A stretch of 64,000 nt of DNA. Origin: Methanosphaera sp. WGK6 (GTDB lineage: Archaea > Methanobacteriota > Methanobacteria > Methanobacteriales > Methanobacteriaceae). Below the pieces are notes generated by a model. That model worked only from the letters and a program-made list of their open reading frames with translations, was not told the DNA's origin and searched no databases. A program made the position numbers and the translations under genes. Positions 27,272 to 36,919 of the stretch are shown in pieces. The first letter of the stretch is position 1; each line of letters opens with the position of its first letter. The stretch lies in NCBI RefSeq assembly GCF_001729965.1, contig NZ_JRWK01000008.1:18931-82930 (forward strand). The letters are read 5' to 3'.

Positions 27272-27817
27272 TTATCCCTCTAATTCATTATTTTGAGCTG
27301 CTTCTGCTTCAGCTTCTTTTTGTGCTTTTTCTTTTAATTCCCTATTTTTCTGAATGATTGAATCATCAGTTAAATATTGTGCGATGTATTGAATTTTTTT
27401 CTCAGATACTTCACTTGGATCTAAAAGCATACTGTTTACATCTTTATCACATTTAATACCAACATCATTAGGATGTATGGTTGCTGCTACTCCAAATAAA
27501 GCATATATTGGACAGAAATCATGACAGTGGTAACAGTGTACACAGTTAATTTCATCAATTTCAGGTACTGCTGTTTTTACAATTCCATCAGCAATTTCAA
27601 CTGGTTCTACAGGAACCATTACAATAGCTTTTGTAGGACATACATTTGAACATCCACCGCATCCAATACATTCAATTTCTGCAACTTTAGGTGATGGTTT
27701 AACATTACCATTTAATGCATCTTGGCGTAATTGTAAGTCAGTTCTACAGTCACTACCAAAGATTAATCTTTTGAGGTTAACGTATATACCGTTAATAAAA
27801 ATTTTTCCTAAACTCAT
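27272..27817 (-). CDS. ehbL: Energy-converting hydrogenase B ferredoxin subunit
   Basis: 181-aa NuoI-like protein with two [4Fe-4S] binding motifs, [12 protein letters not shown] and [12 protein letters not shown], followed by an Ala/Glu/Lys-rich C-terminal helix. It would transfer electrons from the polyferredoxin EhbK to EhbM. Its ATG overlaps the EhbK stop as ATGA, indicating translational coupling. Confidence 0.93.
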   Translation of the reverse strand: MSLGKIFINGIYVNLKRLIFGSDCRTDLQLRQDALNGNVKPSPKVAEIECIGCGGCSNVCPTKAIVMVPVEPVEIADGIVKTAVPEIDEINCVHCYHCHDFCPIYALFGVAATIHPNDVGIKCDKDVNSMLLDPSEVSEKKIQYIAQYLTDDSIIQKNRELKEKAQKEAEAEAAQNNELEG

Positions 27818-29169
27818 ATTGTTGCCTCGAAGTCTCTTTGTATTTTAATTGCTCTAGCTGGACATGCAGTTTTACAAGCTCCACAGTAAATACATCTTTC
27901 ATTGTTAATTTGTAAGTTACCGTCTTCATCAGGAGTTATAGCTTTAAATACACATGCATCTACACATAAATTACAACCTATACATAAGTTGTTGTTTAAC
28001 ATGGAATATCCACTTGTGATTTTCATTTTAAGTGGTGTGGTTTTTGGTATTGCATTTACTGGACAGTATATTGCACATTTTTCACAAAGAACACATTTAT
28101 CAAAGTTAACTTTTACTTGGCCATCTTCAATAGTTAATGCTTCTTTTGGACAAACTTCTACACAAATTCCACATTTAAGACATCTTGAACCGATTTCTCC
28201 ATCCCATGTGTTGTTTCCGAATTTACGTGCTCCATATTTACATTCTTTTACACATAAACCACATTCTACACATAGTCCTTCAAGTGTGATTTTTGAATCT
28301 GGAACAAATTCTAATATTCCTTGTGGACATGCTGTTACACATGGTGCATGACTGAAGTCATCTGCACAGTGTTTTTCACCATTTACATTATTTCCTAATG
28401 AACAGTAATCAACATCATATCTAAGTCTTTTATTGATTACTTGTAAACCATCTGTTGGACATGCATCAGCACATAATTTACATTCTATACATGCAATCAT
28501 TTTTGTATCGTTTTCAACATCATATTCTGGATGTTTGATTTCAAGTTCTAAGTGACTTGCTACAATTGCATCATTTGGACATTCAATTAAACATTTGTAA
28601 CATACTGCACATCTTTGCATGTTAATTTCGTATTCTCCACCTTCTTCAATTGGTCCAATTGCATTTCTTGGACATACATCTATACATAAATCACATTTTG
28701 TACAGACACCTGGTTCTATGTATGAGAACTTAATTGAGTTGGATGGACAGAAGTATGCACATCTTCCACATTCTATACAATCTTCATGGTTTGTTCCAAT
28801 GTTAATTCTATTGACCATTTCATTTTCCATTTGTACTGGTCTTTTTGGTGGTGCCATTCTTGCATTATTTTCACAAGGAGGTACACATACACCACACATG
28901 GAACATAATCCCATTATTTTTCCATCTTTTACTGTGATAACTTCTACTGGGCATACGTTCATACACATGCCACATAAGTTACATTTTGTTCTATCTACTA
29001 CATAACCACCATATTTATTTTTAAATATAGCTTTGTTAGGACAAACTCTTTCACATTTACCACAGGTTATACAACTTACCGCTTTTCCATTAACTAATTT
29101 TATAGCATCAGTAGGGCAAGCTTCTACACAATTTCCTGAGCCATTACAATTTTTTGTTGTCATAAACAT
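27814..29169 (-). CDS. ehbK: Energy-converting hydrogenase B polyferredoxin
   Basis: 451-aa chain of ferredoxin repeats. I count twelve complete CxxCxxCxxxC motifs plus two variants: the first ([12 protein letters not shown]) has a longer spacing, and another has a 13-residue gap between its first two Cys ([13 protein letters not shown]...C). Up to fourteen [4Fe-4S] clusters could form an electron wire into the hydrogenase. No membrane segment, so it docks on the cytosolic face. Two near Met codons (residues 1 and 3) leave the start ambiguous by two residues. Confidence 0.93.
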   Translation of the reverse strand: MFMTTKNCNGSGNCVEACPTDAIKLVNGKAVSCITCGKCERVCPNKAIFKNKYGGYVVDRTKCNLCGMCMNVCPVEVITVKDGKIMGLCSMCGVCVPPCENNARMAPPKRPVQMENEMVNRINIGTNHEDCIECGRCAYFCPSNSIKFSYIEPGVCTKCDLCIDVCPRNAIGPIEEGGEYEINMQRCAVCYKCLIECPNDAIVASHLELEIKHPEYDVENDTKMIACIECKLCADACPTDGLQVINKRLRYDVDYCSLGNNVNGEKHCADDFSHAPCVTACPQGILEFVPDSKITLEGLCVECGLCVKECKYGARKFGNNTWDGEIGSRCLKCGICVEVCPKEALTIEDGQVKVNFDKCVLCEKCAIYCPVNAIPKTTPLKMKITSGYSMLNNNLCIGCNLCVDACVFKAITPDEDGNLQINNERCIYCGACKTACPARAIKIQRDFEATI

Positions 29170-29183
29170 TTTATATTACCCCA

Positions 29184-29501
29184 CTAAGCTTTACTTTTAG
29201 TTCCTAATAATCCTCGTCCAATAATTGCACCAAGTATAGCCATTACAAATCCTGGTCCTAATGGTAAACCACCATAGTATGGGAAGTTTCCTAACCAGTA
29301 TGCTATAAGTATACCACCAATTATTATTGCAATCCATGAGGAAGTATTTAGGCGTATTCCTTTTGTTGGTGTTTTATGCATGATACATCCTACTAAGAAT
29401 CCTATAATAAAAGCACAGATTGTAGGTCCTGTATATAATACTCCAAATAAATTAGGAGCTACTGATTCTAAGAAAGGTACTGCTGTTGTTTCTACAACCA
29501 T
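29184..29501 (-). CDS. ehbJ: Energy-converting hydrogenase B subunit J
   Basis: 105-aa membrane protein with three hydrophobic helices (about 20-42, 55-70, 78-98). Assigned by place between ehbI and ehbK and by size. No known motif; probably a structural piece of the membrane arm. GGAGG ribosome site. Confidence 0.82.
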   Translation of the reverse strand: MVVETTAVPFLESVAPNLFGVLYTGPTICAFIIGFLVGCIMHKTPTKGIRLNTSSWIAIIIGGILIAYWLGNFPYYGGLPLGPGFVMAILGAIIGRGLLGTKSKA

Positions 29502-29512
29502 AATTAATCCTC

Positions 29513-29998
29513 CTAGTCTATTTCCTCATCATCAACATAATCTCCTTGGTATTTGGTAACACCATAGAAGAGAATTACTAATGTTGTTAATCCAATAAAT
29601 ACTTTTAAACCTATTACTATGTTTAAGTATGGTATAATTCCTGCATGTAATGCATCAGGATAATTAAACATAGATGAAAGGCCAGCAGGTACTAATCCAT
29701 ATAAGTTAGTTCCTACATTGTAAAGGAATGAACCACTGTATAATAATCCACATAATCCTAATAAAACGTAGACTAATGCTCCACAACTTTCTATTAAGGA
29801 CATTCTTTCATGTGAAAGATTAAATGGATTGTCTTTTAATCCATATGCAAGAATACATAATATTGCTCCAGCAGCCATTATTGCTCCACCTTGGAAACCT
29901 CCTCCTGGTGTAATATGTCCACCAAGAATTGTCATAGCCCCATAACCTATCATTATGAAAGATAAAGGATATGAAATTAATTTAAGAAGATCACTCAT
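29513..29998 (-). CDS. ehbI: Energy-converting hydrogenase B subunit I (MnhB-like)
   Basis: About 161 aa with four to five membrane helices. It contains GGHITPGGGFQGGAIMAAG, the signature of MnhB/MrpB antiporter subunits, where a glycine-rich loop precedes a helix. The start is ATG 29998, eight bases after GGAGG; the frame's earlier ATG (30013) is upstream of that site. The gene overlaps the ehbH stop by a few bases, so translation is coupled. Confidence 0.88.
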   Translation of the reverse strand: MSDLLKLISYPLSFIMIGYGAMTILGGHITPGGGFQGGAIMAAGAILCILAYGLKDNPFNLSHERMSLIESCGALVYVLLGLCGLLYSGSFLYNVGTNLYGLVPAGLSSMFNYPDALHAGIIPYLNIVIGLKVFIGLTTLVILFYGVTKYQGDYVDDEEID

Positions 29999-30278
29999 CG
30001 TCGTCGCCTCCAAGGTTTACTTTTCCTCTACCAAATACAAGCATTGTTGTTACTACAGCACTTACTAAAATTAATGCTTCTCCTAATGTATCGAATCCTC
30101 TGAAATCAAATACAATATTAGTTACTAAGTTAGGTGCTATAGATACTCCTAATCCTTGATAAATGTAATTTATACCAGGGAATATTAGGTAACTGAATTG
30201 GTACATTGAATTTAAAAATATACCTGCAAAAGCAAATAAGGATAATGCTAATGCTACATCTCTTATAGAAGATTTCAT
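29991..30278 (-). CDS. ehbH: Energy-converting hydrogenase B subunit H
   Basis: 95-aa membrane protein with two helices and a DFRGFDTLGEALILVSAVV block, which matches the MbhE/MrpB N-terminal family: a conserved RGFDTLGE segment before the second helix. Ends in acidic residues. Begins 1 bp after ehbG and overlaps ehbI. Confidence 0.87.
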   Translation of the reverse strand: MKSSIRDVALALSLFAFAGIFLNSMYQFSYLIFPGINYIYQGLGVSIAPNLVTNIVFDFRGFDTLGEALILVSAVVTTMLVFGRGKVNLGGDDDE

Positions 30279-30279
30279 C

Positions 30280-30612
30280 TTATATTACCCCCCAGTAAAA
30301 TACTATTGCAATTATTGCTAATGCTATGATAGCATAAAACATCATATTGTTAAAGTCATCATTGTGTTCTTTGTACAATTTAGGCATTATTGGTGTAGTA
30401 TACATGAATAATAATATTAATGCTACTTCCACAACAATCATCAATGCAGGACTTACTAATCTAATAGTTAAAGCTGCGATTAAAACTGATGCTATTAAGA
30501 CTAATTCAGCAGACATGACTGATGAAGCTTGTGAACCTGGTACTAATGTTTTCTCAGGGTCTGCACCAAATGTACTTTTTAATGTTTCTATAAGTTTATC
30601 GTACATATTCAT
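30280..30612 (-). CDS. ehbG: Energy-converting hydrogenase B subunit G
   Basis: 110-aa protein with a soluble N-terminal ~30 residues and three helices. Assigned by operon position and size. No catalytic residue visible. Ribosome site AGGTGA; 9 bp after ehbF. Confidence 0.82.
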   Translation of the reverse strand: MNMYDKLIETLKSTFGADPEKTLVPGSQASSVMSAELVLIASVLIAALTIRLVSPALMIVVEVALILLFMYTTPIMPKLYKEHNDDFNNMMFYAIIALAIIAIVFYWGVI

Positions 30613-30621
30613 TTTATCACC

Positions 30622-32136
30622 TTATAATATTAGAGCAGATAAAGCCATAACACTTAATTTTGATGTGACTAATCCAGGACATAAACCAATTACTAAACAA
30701 ATAATTAAGAATAAAACCATTACAGCCATTGTTGTTTTTGGAACTTTAGCTGAGGATATTTCTAAATCATCTGGTTTTGGTCTGAGGAATACTGCATAAG
30801 TAATTTTTAAGAATGCTAAGAATGTTACAATACTTAATATAATCATAATTATTGCAAGTTCTGGTATTCCTGCAGCCATTGCAGCTTGACATAACATGTA
30901 TTTACTTTGGAATACATTGAATGGAGGTACTCCAGCCATTGTAAATCCTGCAAGTACTATTAATAATGCTGCTACAGGCATATGTTCTAATAATCCACCA
31001 AGTTTACTAATTTTACTAGTTTTGGTTTTGTATAATACTAATCCAAATCCTATGAATAGGAATGAAGTTACTACTAATTCGTTTACTGCTTGGAATAATC
31101 CAGCTGTTATACTGTATGGAGTTGCTAAACCTAATCCTACACCAATATAACCTAATTCTCCTACTGCTAAGTATGCGATGATACGTTTGTAATCATCTTG
31201 TACCATTGCCATACTGATACCTAAAATCATTGCAAGTACTGATACTGCAAGAATTACCATTTGTACAGTTGGTAAGTATCCGAATATTCTAATTATTACT
31301 AAACCAATGGTGATACAACCAATTACTGAGAATGATTGTAAAATCATTGCTCCACTAGGTAAACCTTTACTGTAAATTTCTGATTTAATTGCATTGAATG
31401 GAGGTAATCCTGTTGCATATAACCAACCATATAATAACATACCTGCTGCAAATAATACTACTGGGTTTGTAGGGTCTACTGCACCACTGTGTATCATTAA
31501 TACTATATCTGATATGTTTACGTTACCTGTTAAACCGAGTAATAGACCGATACCTAATAACATGAAGGATCCACCTACTTCTCCAAGTAACATGTATTTT
31601 AAACCAGTTACATAGTTTCCTCTTACTCTTGATACAAGTATTAAACCTACTTGAACTAGAGCTGCGATTTCAAAGAATACGTATAAGTTGAATATATCAT
31701 CTGTTAATACAAATGCCATTAATGCTGCTGAAAGCATGAATAATAAGTATAAATATACTCCAGATGTTTTTTTAGTTTCTGCGATTGATATAAATACAGC
31801 ACACATTGCAACTATACCTAATATGAATAAGATCATTTGTTGACCTGGTCCAAATGTGTATGTGATTGCTGGGTGGAAAAGTTCTAAAACTGATCCGGAT
31901 ATTATGGATTGTGCTGCTTGAGGTAGTGTTACGTTTAAACCACCATTAATTAGAGGTTGATATCCACCGAAGAAATGATTTCCATATGTTGCTACTATAG
32001 GTACTAAAGGTAAACAAATTGCACCAATAGCTGCTAGTACTTTAGTTGTTTTTTGAGCACCATGTATTAAGTTTACTAATATAGCACATATTATTGGTAT
32101 GATAACCATTAGAGGTATAAATACTGTTCCATCCAT
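30622..32136 (-). CDS. ehbF: Energy-converting hydrogenase B subunit F (antiporter-like, MnhD/NuoN)
   Basis: 504-aa polytopic subunit of the ND2/ND4/ND5-MrpD family, the likely ion-pumping channel, with about fourteen helices. Conserved features include the glutamate in a mid-membrane helix (YVFFEIAALVQVGLI) and the lysine-bearing loop PPFNAIKSEIYSKGLP, and DYKRIIAYLAVGELGYI. A second PPFNVFQSKYML occurs near 400. Whether Na+ or H+ moves cannot be told from sequence. Confidence 0.92.
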   Translation of the reverse strand: MDGTVFIPLMVIIPIICAILVNLIHGAQKTTKVLAAIGAICLPLVPIVATYGNHFFGGYQPLINGGLNVTLPQAAQSIISGSVLELFHPAITYTFGPGQQMILFILGIVAMCAVFISIAETKKTSGVYLYLLFMLSAALMAFVLTDDIFNLYVFFEIAALVQVGLILVSRVRGNYVTGLKYMLLGEVGGSFMLLGIGLLLGLTGNVNISDIVLMIHSGAVDPTNPVVLFAAGMLLYGWLYATGLPPFNAIKSEIYSKGLPSGAMILQSFSVIGCITIGLVIIRIFGYLPTVQMVILAVSVLAMILGISMAMVQDDYKRIIAYLAVGELGYIGVGLGLATPYSITAGLFQAVNELVVTSFLFIGFGLVLYKTKTSKISKLGGLLEHMPVAALLIVLAGFTMAGVPPFNVFQSKYMLCQAAMAAGIPELAIIMIILSIVTFLAFLKITYAVFLRPKPDDLEISSAKVPKTTMAVMVLFLIICLVIGLCPGLVTSKLSVMALSALIL

Positions 32137-32169
32137 TATAAGCTACCCCCTACAATTGTATAGATAGTA

Positions 32170-32562
32170 CTATTCATTGTTATCATCTCCAAATCTTTCA
32201 TCACTTAAAAGAGTGGATGCATCAAGTGTACCATGTCTTTTGTATAATACTACTGTAAGAGCTAACATTACTGCTAATGTACTTGCACCAATTACAATAC
32301 TAGTTAATACTAATGCAAATGGTAATGGATATGATGCTTGACCTAAGAAACTATTTATTTCCATATTTTGTAATAAAATATAAGTTATTCCATTAGCTTT
32401 GTAACCTAATGAAATTAATAAAAGGTTTACACCATCACCTATAAATGCTGCTCCAATAATTTTCTTAACAACATTGTCTAAGTAAACTAATGCTACTGTT
32501 CCAATTATCATTAAAAGTGCTGCAGTAACTAAAGATCCAAATTGAACTGCGTTAAATACCAT
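32170..32562 (-). CDS. ehbE: Energy-converting hydrogenase B subunit E (MnhC/NuoK-like)
   Basis: 130 aa with three helices, homologous to NuoK/MrpC; a family block GDGVNLLLISLGY is visible near 40-52, and the segment DPLPFALVLTSIVIG-type appears as YPLPFALVLTSIVIGAS. Start codon overlaps the ehbD stop by one base (TAATG). Confidence 0.9.
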   Translation of the reverse strand: MVFNAVQFGSLVTAALLMIIGTVALVYLDNVVKKIIGAAFIGDGVNLLLISLGYKANGITYILLQNMEINSFLGQASYPLPFALVLTSIVIGASTLAVMLALTVVLYKRHGTLDASTLLSDERFGDDNNE

Positions 32563-32846
32563 TAGGAATCACCTTCCTCTCCAGATACAGGTTCTTCTCT
32601 TGTTTTGAGTATTGTAAGAGCTACTAATGTTGGTACAATTGCTGCTCCTACTACAGCTTGTGTTAAAGCTACATCCGGTGCTAATAACACTTGATATATT
32701 GCTGCAATTACGAAACCTGTTATACTGGTTAATACAGCCATTCTAAGTAAATCTTTCTGCATTAAACAAACGATAGCTCCTAATATTGCAAAGATATATA
32801 AAACCCAAGGTATTGCACTTTGTATTAATAAATTTATATCTGCCAT
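32562..32846 (-). CDS. ehbD: Energy-converting hydrogenase B subunit D (DUF4040-like)
   Basis: About 94 aa, three helices with APDVALTQAVVGAAIVPTLVALTIL, the signature of the MrpA C-terminal/MbhD domain. The start is ATG 32846, seven bases after GGGGGAG; the longer frame (32882) would overlap ehbC extensively. One-base overlap with ehbE. Confidence 0.88.
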   Translation of the reverse strand: MADINLLIQSAIPWVLYIFAILGAIVCLMQKDLLRMAVLTSITGFVIAAIYQVLLAPDVALTQAVVGAAIVPTLVALTILKTREEPVSGEEGDS

Positions 32847-32847
32847 A

Positions 32848-33159
32848 TTATTGCTCCCCCTGTTCTCCACGGAAATGTCCACTTGCTATTGCATGAGTAG
32901 CAAATGGTGCTAAGATAAAGTATACTATTCCTAATGCTGCTTGTCCAATAAGAATTAAAACTAATACACCAATCATATCTACAATTCCTAATATTTCTAA
33001 TCTACCAAATACTGCGTATTTTAAATCATCATCAGTATTACATAATAATCCTTTAGATGCTACTAATACTAGAATACCACAGATTATAAATATTACACCT
33101 AGGATAATGCCTACTGGATCACCCATTGTTATAGAAAATTCAAATCCTGTGCTTACCAT
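32848..33159 (-). CDS. ehbC: Energy-converting hydrogenase B subunit C (MnhG-like)
   Basis: 103-aa MrpG/MnhG homologue with three helices and the ILAPFATHAIASGHF tail typical of that family. Start overlaps the ehbB stop by one base (TAATG). Confidence 0.88.
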   Translation of the reverse strand: MVSTGFEFSITMGDPVGIILGVIFIICGILVLVASKGLLCNTDDDLKYAVFGRLEILGIVDMIGVLVLILIGQAALGIVYFILAPFATHAIASGHFRGEQGEQ

Positions 33160-33425
33160 TATAAATCGCCTCCACCTAATACGTGGGATGCAGCTATTGT
33201 TCCTACAGGACTTAATATGAGTATTGCAAATGCTATGTCTCTACAGAATTCTATTCCTGTTACACAATATATCATGGCTAATACAATTGCAAGTGCAATT
33301 GTGAAACCTGCTACTCCAGCTAATGCTGAACCAGTTGTTTTTCTAGCTGCAATTCTTACATTTGCTAGCATGTATATTATTAGACATAACATGAGGAACA
33401 ATTCAGATATTGTTAAAAAATCCAT
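33159..33425 (-). CDS. ehbB: Energy-converting hydrogenase B subunit B (MnhF-like)
   Basis: 88-aa MrpF/MnhF homologue with three helices; starts MDFLTISELFLML and ends in a short Gly/Asp tail. Coupled to ehbC by a one-base overlap and preceded by ehbA at 15 bp. Confidence 0.87.
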   Translation of the reverse strand: MDFLTISELFLMLCLIIYMLANVRIAARKTTGSALAGVAGFTIALAIVLAMIYCVTGIEFCRDIAFAILILSPVGTIAASHVLGGGDL

Positions 33426-33440
33426 CTCATCACCCTATGT

Positions 33441-33752
33441 TTATTCTAACATTTTTTTAATGTATGGCTCAAGAGGGATGATATCCTCAGTTGCACGAGG
33501 TGTTATAGCTGATACTGTTAAAACACGTTCATCTTGGTCCATATCTACTGTAATAGTACCAGGTGTTAATGTGATAGTATTACTGAGAATTGCAAGAGAT
33601 ACTGGTCTTTTTAGATCAGGTCTAATCTCAACAACAACAGGATCAACATCGCCCTTGAGACAGCAAGCACTTGTATCAAGTACTGCTTTAATTATTTCGA
33701 CTACTAATACTACGAAAAATTCGATTCCGTAGATTATTCTAGTTAAAAACAT
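33441..33752 (-). CDS. ehbA: Energy-converting hydrogenase B subunit A (MnhE-like)
   Basis: 103-aa MrpE/MnhE homologue and first gene of the operon. The family pattern runs from the IRPDLKRPVSLAILSNTITLTPGTITVD segment, where ANxITLTPGT is diagnostic, to the C-terminal acidic helix. A GGAG site precedes ATG. Operon promoter sequence lies upstream around the perfect palindrome at 33840-33858. Confidence 0.88.
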   Translation of the reverse strand: MFLTRIIYGIEFFVVLVVEIIKAVLDTSACCLKGDVDPVVVEIRPDLKRPVSLAILSNTITLTPGTITVDMDQDERVLTVSAITPRATEDIIPLEPYIKKMLE

Positions 33753-33839
33753 AAATTAAACTCCGTTTTTATTATAAAATTTAAATCAATTAGCTATAAA
33801 AACTTCATACTTAAAAAAGAAAAACTTCAAAATTCAAGT

Positions 33840-33858
33840 ATATAGTATAATACTATAT
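33840..33858 (-). promoter_or_regulatory. Palindromic TATA region, probable ehb operon promoter
   Basis: ATATAGTAT-A-ATACTATAT is a perfect 19-bp palindrome about 90 bp upstream of ehbA, between it and the end of the preceding minus-strand gene. Its TATA content fits an archaeal promoter for the sixteen-gene operon. The perfect symmetry could also mark a regulator site, or simply reflect AT richness. Confidence 0.45.
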
Positions 33859-33895
33859 TATTAAAACAACATATTTAATAGTTATGAATTATTTT

Positions 33896-34627
33896 TTAGG
33901 TATACATAAAAAGAGGGTTTAAATTTGAAATAAAAGAACCATACGTAAATAATACGAATATTGAAGACAATACCCATATTAAAACTAAAAATATTGCTAA
34001 ACCTTTATGAAATTTAAAATCAGTAAATGGTTTAAGTACTTTTAATCCAGCAGGAGTCCATAAATCAAGAACTATGTGACTTAAAGCCCCTACAAACATT
34101 GTTAATAAAACTTTACTCCATTGAATAGAAGTATAATCCACTGGAAAAACAACAAGATAAATTGCTAAAATTAAAAGATAAATATACAAATATCTTTTAC
34201 TAATTACAAAATAACCTATAATTGCAAGAATTACTAATAATATTAAACTACTGGAAATATCAAATCCTAATGATAAAAAAATTCTACTTAAAATAGGAAT
34301 AAAACCCATTACAAGTAACATGAATAGAAATGACAATATACTAATACCTAGCAATGAATGTGTAAATCCCCTATGTTTAGACATGTAAAATATCACAGCA
34401 AGTGATACAATTATTAAAGCAGATATTGACAATCCATCATAAAAGAAAAGTAATATAGATAATATTACACCTATAACAAACATAGAATATACTTTATCAT
34501 TATTAGTATGATGATCCATATCAGGAATAGATGCACCAATTAATGCAAAGAAAAGATAGAAAACACTTGGAATAAATGGTAATGCAAATATTAATCCTGC
34601 AATTGCATGAGGTTTATATGAAGACAT
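33896..34627 (-). CDS. Membrane-bound metal-dependent hydrolase, YdjM/DUF457 family
   Basis: 243-aa integral membrane protein. The family's histidine/aspartate motifs are all present: MSSYKPHAIAGL near the N-terminus, ASIPDMDHHTNN near 33-42, HRGFTHSLLG near 89-98 and GALSHIVLDLWTPAGLKVLKPF near 192-213. About seven hydrophobic helices surround them. Family members are putative zinc hydrolases of unknown substrate. It starts 1 bp after the preceding gene with GGAGG, so the two are co-translated. Confidence 0.88.
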   Translation of the reverse strand: MSSYKPHAIAGLIFALPFIPSVFYLFFALIGASIPDMDHHTNNDKVYSMFVIGVILSILLFFYDGLSISALIIVSLAVIFYMSKHRGFTHSLLGISILSFLFMLLVMGFIPILSRIFLSLGFDISSSLILLVILAIIGYFVISKRYLYIYLLILAIYLVVFPVDYTSIQWSKVLLTMFVGALSHIVLDLWTPAGLKVLKPFTDFKFHKGLAIFLVLIWVLSSIFVLFTYGSFISNLNPLFMYT

Positions 34628-34628
34628 A

Positions 34629-35381
34629 TTATTTCCTCCTATTTATAGCATGAAAATATTTTAAAAAAGAAATAACTTGTTCATAAGATTCTTCTACAGA
34701 ACCCTGTGCAATCTCACATACTGGTGAAACACATTCACATGTAACAGAAGCAATCCCTCTAATATTAGATTCATCTTCTACAGAACCTTTTATAACAGAC
34801 CCCGCAGTATTAATTGAAATAATTCTAGAGTTAGTATTCATACAAATATATCGTGCAATTAAAGTACTTTCAATCATAGGCTGCATTGAACAAAATACAC
34901 TAGTAAAACCAGGTTTTTTACTAGGATCCGTAGAATGACAATCACATAATGCATTAATACTATTTTTATTAGCAAAATCAACTAGTTTTCTAGTAATTCC
35001 ACTTTTTCCAGCATATCTATTCATATCCCTAAAATTGAAATATCTAGAATTTTCCATAGTAGCTTGTGGAATAAGAAATGGAACTATGTATAACTTACAA
35101 TTTAAATTCCATTTATTCTCAATAAGCTCCCCCATAAATTTAGTTAAAGCTAGTTGAGGAGCTAATTCATCACCATGAACTCCTGCTACCAACATTAAAT
35201 TAAACATACCAGCACCAGTTACATAAACAATAGATCCATTTGATGTTTCAGAAATATATTTCATTAAACTATTATTTTCATGTATACCCTCATCTATAAA
35301 ATAAGCTTTTAAAACAGAATTATTAAATATGTTTGCTTTAGTTTCAGGACCAATATTATATAACTTAAATACATTAGACAT
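34629..35381 (-). CDS. Zinc carboxypeptidase-fold protein, succinylglutamate desuccinylase/aspartoacylase type
   Basis: 250 aa. The M14-like metal site is visible: VAGVHGDELAPQ (HxxE pair) near 67-77 and DCHSTD (third His). The domain ends with an EDESNIRGIASVTCEC segment where the general-base Glu is expected. Probably cleaves an N-acyl or amide bond in a small molecule or peptide; substrate unknown. The downstream DUF457 hydrolase follows at 1 bp, hinting at a common pathway. It diverges from argG. Confidence 0.8.
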   Translation of the reverse strand: MSNVFKLYNIGPETKANIFNNSVLKAYFIDEGIHENNSLMKYISETSNGSIVYVTGAGMFNLMLVAGVHGDELAPQLALTKFMGELIENKWNLNCKLYIVPFLIPQATMENSRYFNFRDMNRYAGKSGITRKLVDFANKNSINALCDCHSTDPSKKPGFTSVFCSMQPMIESTLIARYICMNTNSRIISINTAGSVIKGSVEDESNIRGIASVTCECVSPVCEIAQGSVEESYEQVISFLKYFHAINRRK

Positions 35382-35629
35382 GATATCATTTCTCTTATAT
35401 AATACTACTATATGTGAAAAGGTATATAATTTTTACAAACCATACAAAAACAAGGATAAACGAAAACTGTCCTAGAACATACAAATTATTATTAGAAATG
35501 AAAGAAATATATTAATATATACTGAATTAAAATTCGGAAAAAAAAACATTTACCAAAAATTAATAATTATACAGTGATGTTCTTAAACAGAATTTCCAAT
35601 GATAATAAAAAAAAATAAAAGGTGAAAAA

Positions 35630-36814
35630 ATGGAAAAAGTTGTATTAGCATTCAGTGGTGGACTAGATACATCAGTATGTGTAAAATTATTACAAGAAAA
35701 ATACGACATGGAAGTAATAACAGCATGTGTAGATGTAGGTCAACCAGAAGATGAAATAAAAAGACCACAAGAAGCAGCAGATAAAATTGGATCATCCAAA
35801 CATTATACAATAGATGCAAAAGATGAATTTGCAAAAGACTATGCATTTAGATGTATAAAAACAAACTCATTATACGAAGGATACCCATTAAGTACAGCAT
35901 ATGCAAGACCATTAATTGCAAAAAAAATTGTTGAAATAGCTAAAAAAGAAGGAGCTACAACCATTGCACATGGATGTACTGGAAAAGGAAATGACCAATT
36001 TAGATTTGAAGCAACAATTAGATCAGAATCTGATTTAAACATAGTTGCACCAGTAAGAGACTACAACCTTACAAGAACAGAAGAACAAAACTATGCAAGA
36101 GAACATGGAATACCACTCCCTTCAGAAAAAATATACAGTATAGATGAAAACCTCTGGGGAAGATCTATTGAAGGAGGATTACTAGAAAATCCGGCAACAG
36201 CTGGTCCTGAAGAAATATATGCATGGACAAAATCCACAATTGATGCACCAGACACACCACAAATTGTAAAAATAGAATTTGTAAATGGAGAACCAGTTAA
36301 AATAGATGATGAAGAACTAGAACCAGTAGCACTTATCAGAAAAGCAAATGAAATTGCTGGAAACCATGGAATTGGTAGAATAGATATGATTGAAGATAGA
36401 ATTATTGGTCTTAAATCAAGAGAAAACTATGAAACACCAGGTGCAGTTCTTCTTATAACCGCACATGCAGCTCTTGAAAAACTAATATTCAGTAGAGAAG
36501 AGATTAAATTTGCTGCTAGTTTAAGTGAAAAATATGCTGAACTAGTTTATGATGGACTTTGGAATGAACCATTAAGAGAAGACCTAGATGCAGTAAATGA
36601 TTTCATGCAAAAAAGAGTAACTGGTACTGTAGAAGTAAGATTACATAAAGGTTCAATGAAAGTAATCACAAAAGAATCACCATTTGCACTATACAATGAA
36701 GAAAATGTATCCTTTGATGATAAAGGTATTGATCAAAGAGAAATGATTGGTATGGTAAAATACCATGACATTCAAGGTGCTGAATATATAAGAGTAAAAA
36801 AAGAGAATAAATAA
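35630..36814 (+). CDS. argG: Argininosuccinate synthase
   Basis: Condenses citrulline and aspartate with ATP to argininosuccinate. 394 aa. Clear N-type ATP-pyrophosphatase motif [12 protein letters not shown] at the N-terminus; later [13 protein letters not shown] (citrulline/aspartate binding) and [19 protein letters not shown] ribosome site four to five bases before ATG. Monocistronic, divergent from the aspartoacylase-like gene. The 248-bp upstream gap holds a TATA-like AATATATTAATATATAC near 35507-35523. Confidence 0.96.
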   Translation: MEKVVLAFSGGLDTSVCVKLLQEKYDMEVITACVDVGQPEDEIKRPQEAADKIGSSKHYTIDAKDEFAKDYAFRCIKTNSLYEGYPLSTAYARPLIAKKIVEIAKKEGATTIAHGCTGKGNDQFRFEATIRSESDLNIVAPVRDYNLTRTEEQNYAREHGIPLPSEKIYSIDENLWGRSIEGGLLENPATAGPEEIYAWTKSTIDAPDTPQIVKIEFVNGEPVKIDDEELEPVALIRKANEIAGNHGIGRIDMIEDRIIGLKSRENYETPGAVLLITAHAALEKLIFSREEIKFAASLSEKYAELVYDGLWNEPLREDLDAVNDFMQKRVTGTVEVRLHKGSMKVITKESPFALYNEENVSFDDKGIDQREMIGMVKYHDIQGAEYIRVKKENK

Positions 36815-36919
36815 ACACTATTTTCTTTTTCTTATTTTAATTTAAACTCCCTAAAAAATAAGTCTTATTCTAAAAAAAAATAATTAAATATAAAAAAAAT
36901 AGTTATAGATTAAGAGAAT

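Noticed and set aside
28619..29005. 128-codon plus-strand frame opposite the EhbK polyferredoxin
   Set aside because: Mirrors the regularly spaced Cys codons of ehbK and is rich in His/Pro/Ser; no start signal.
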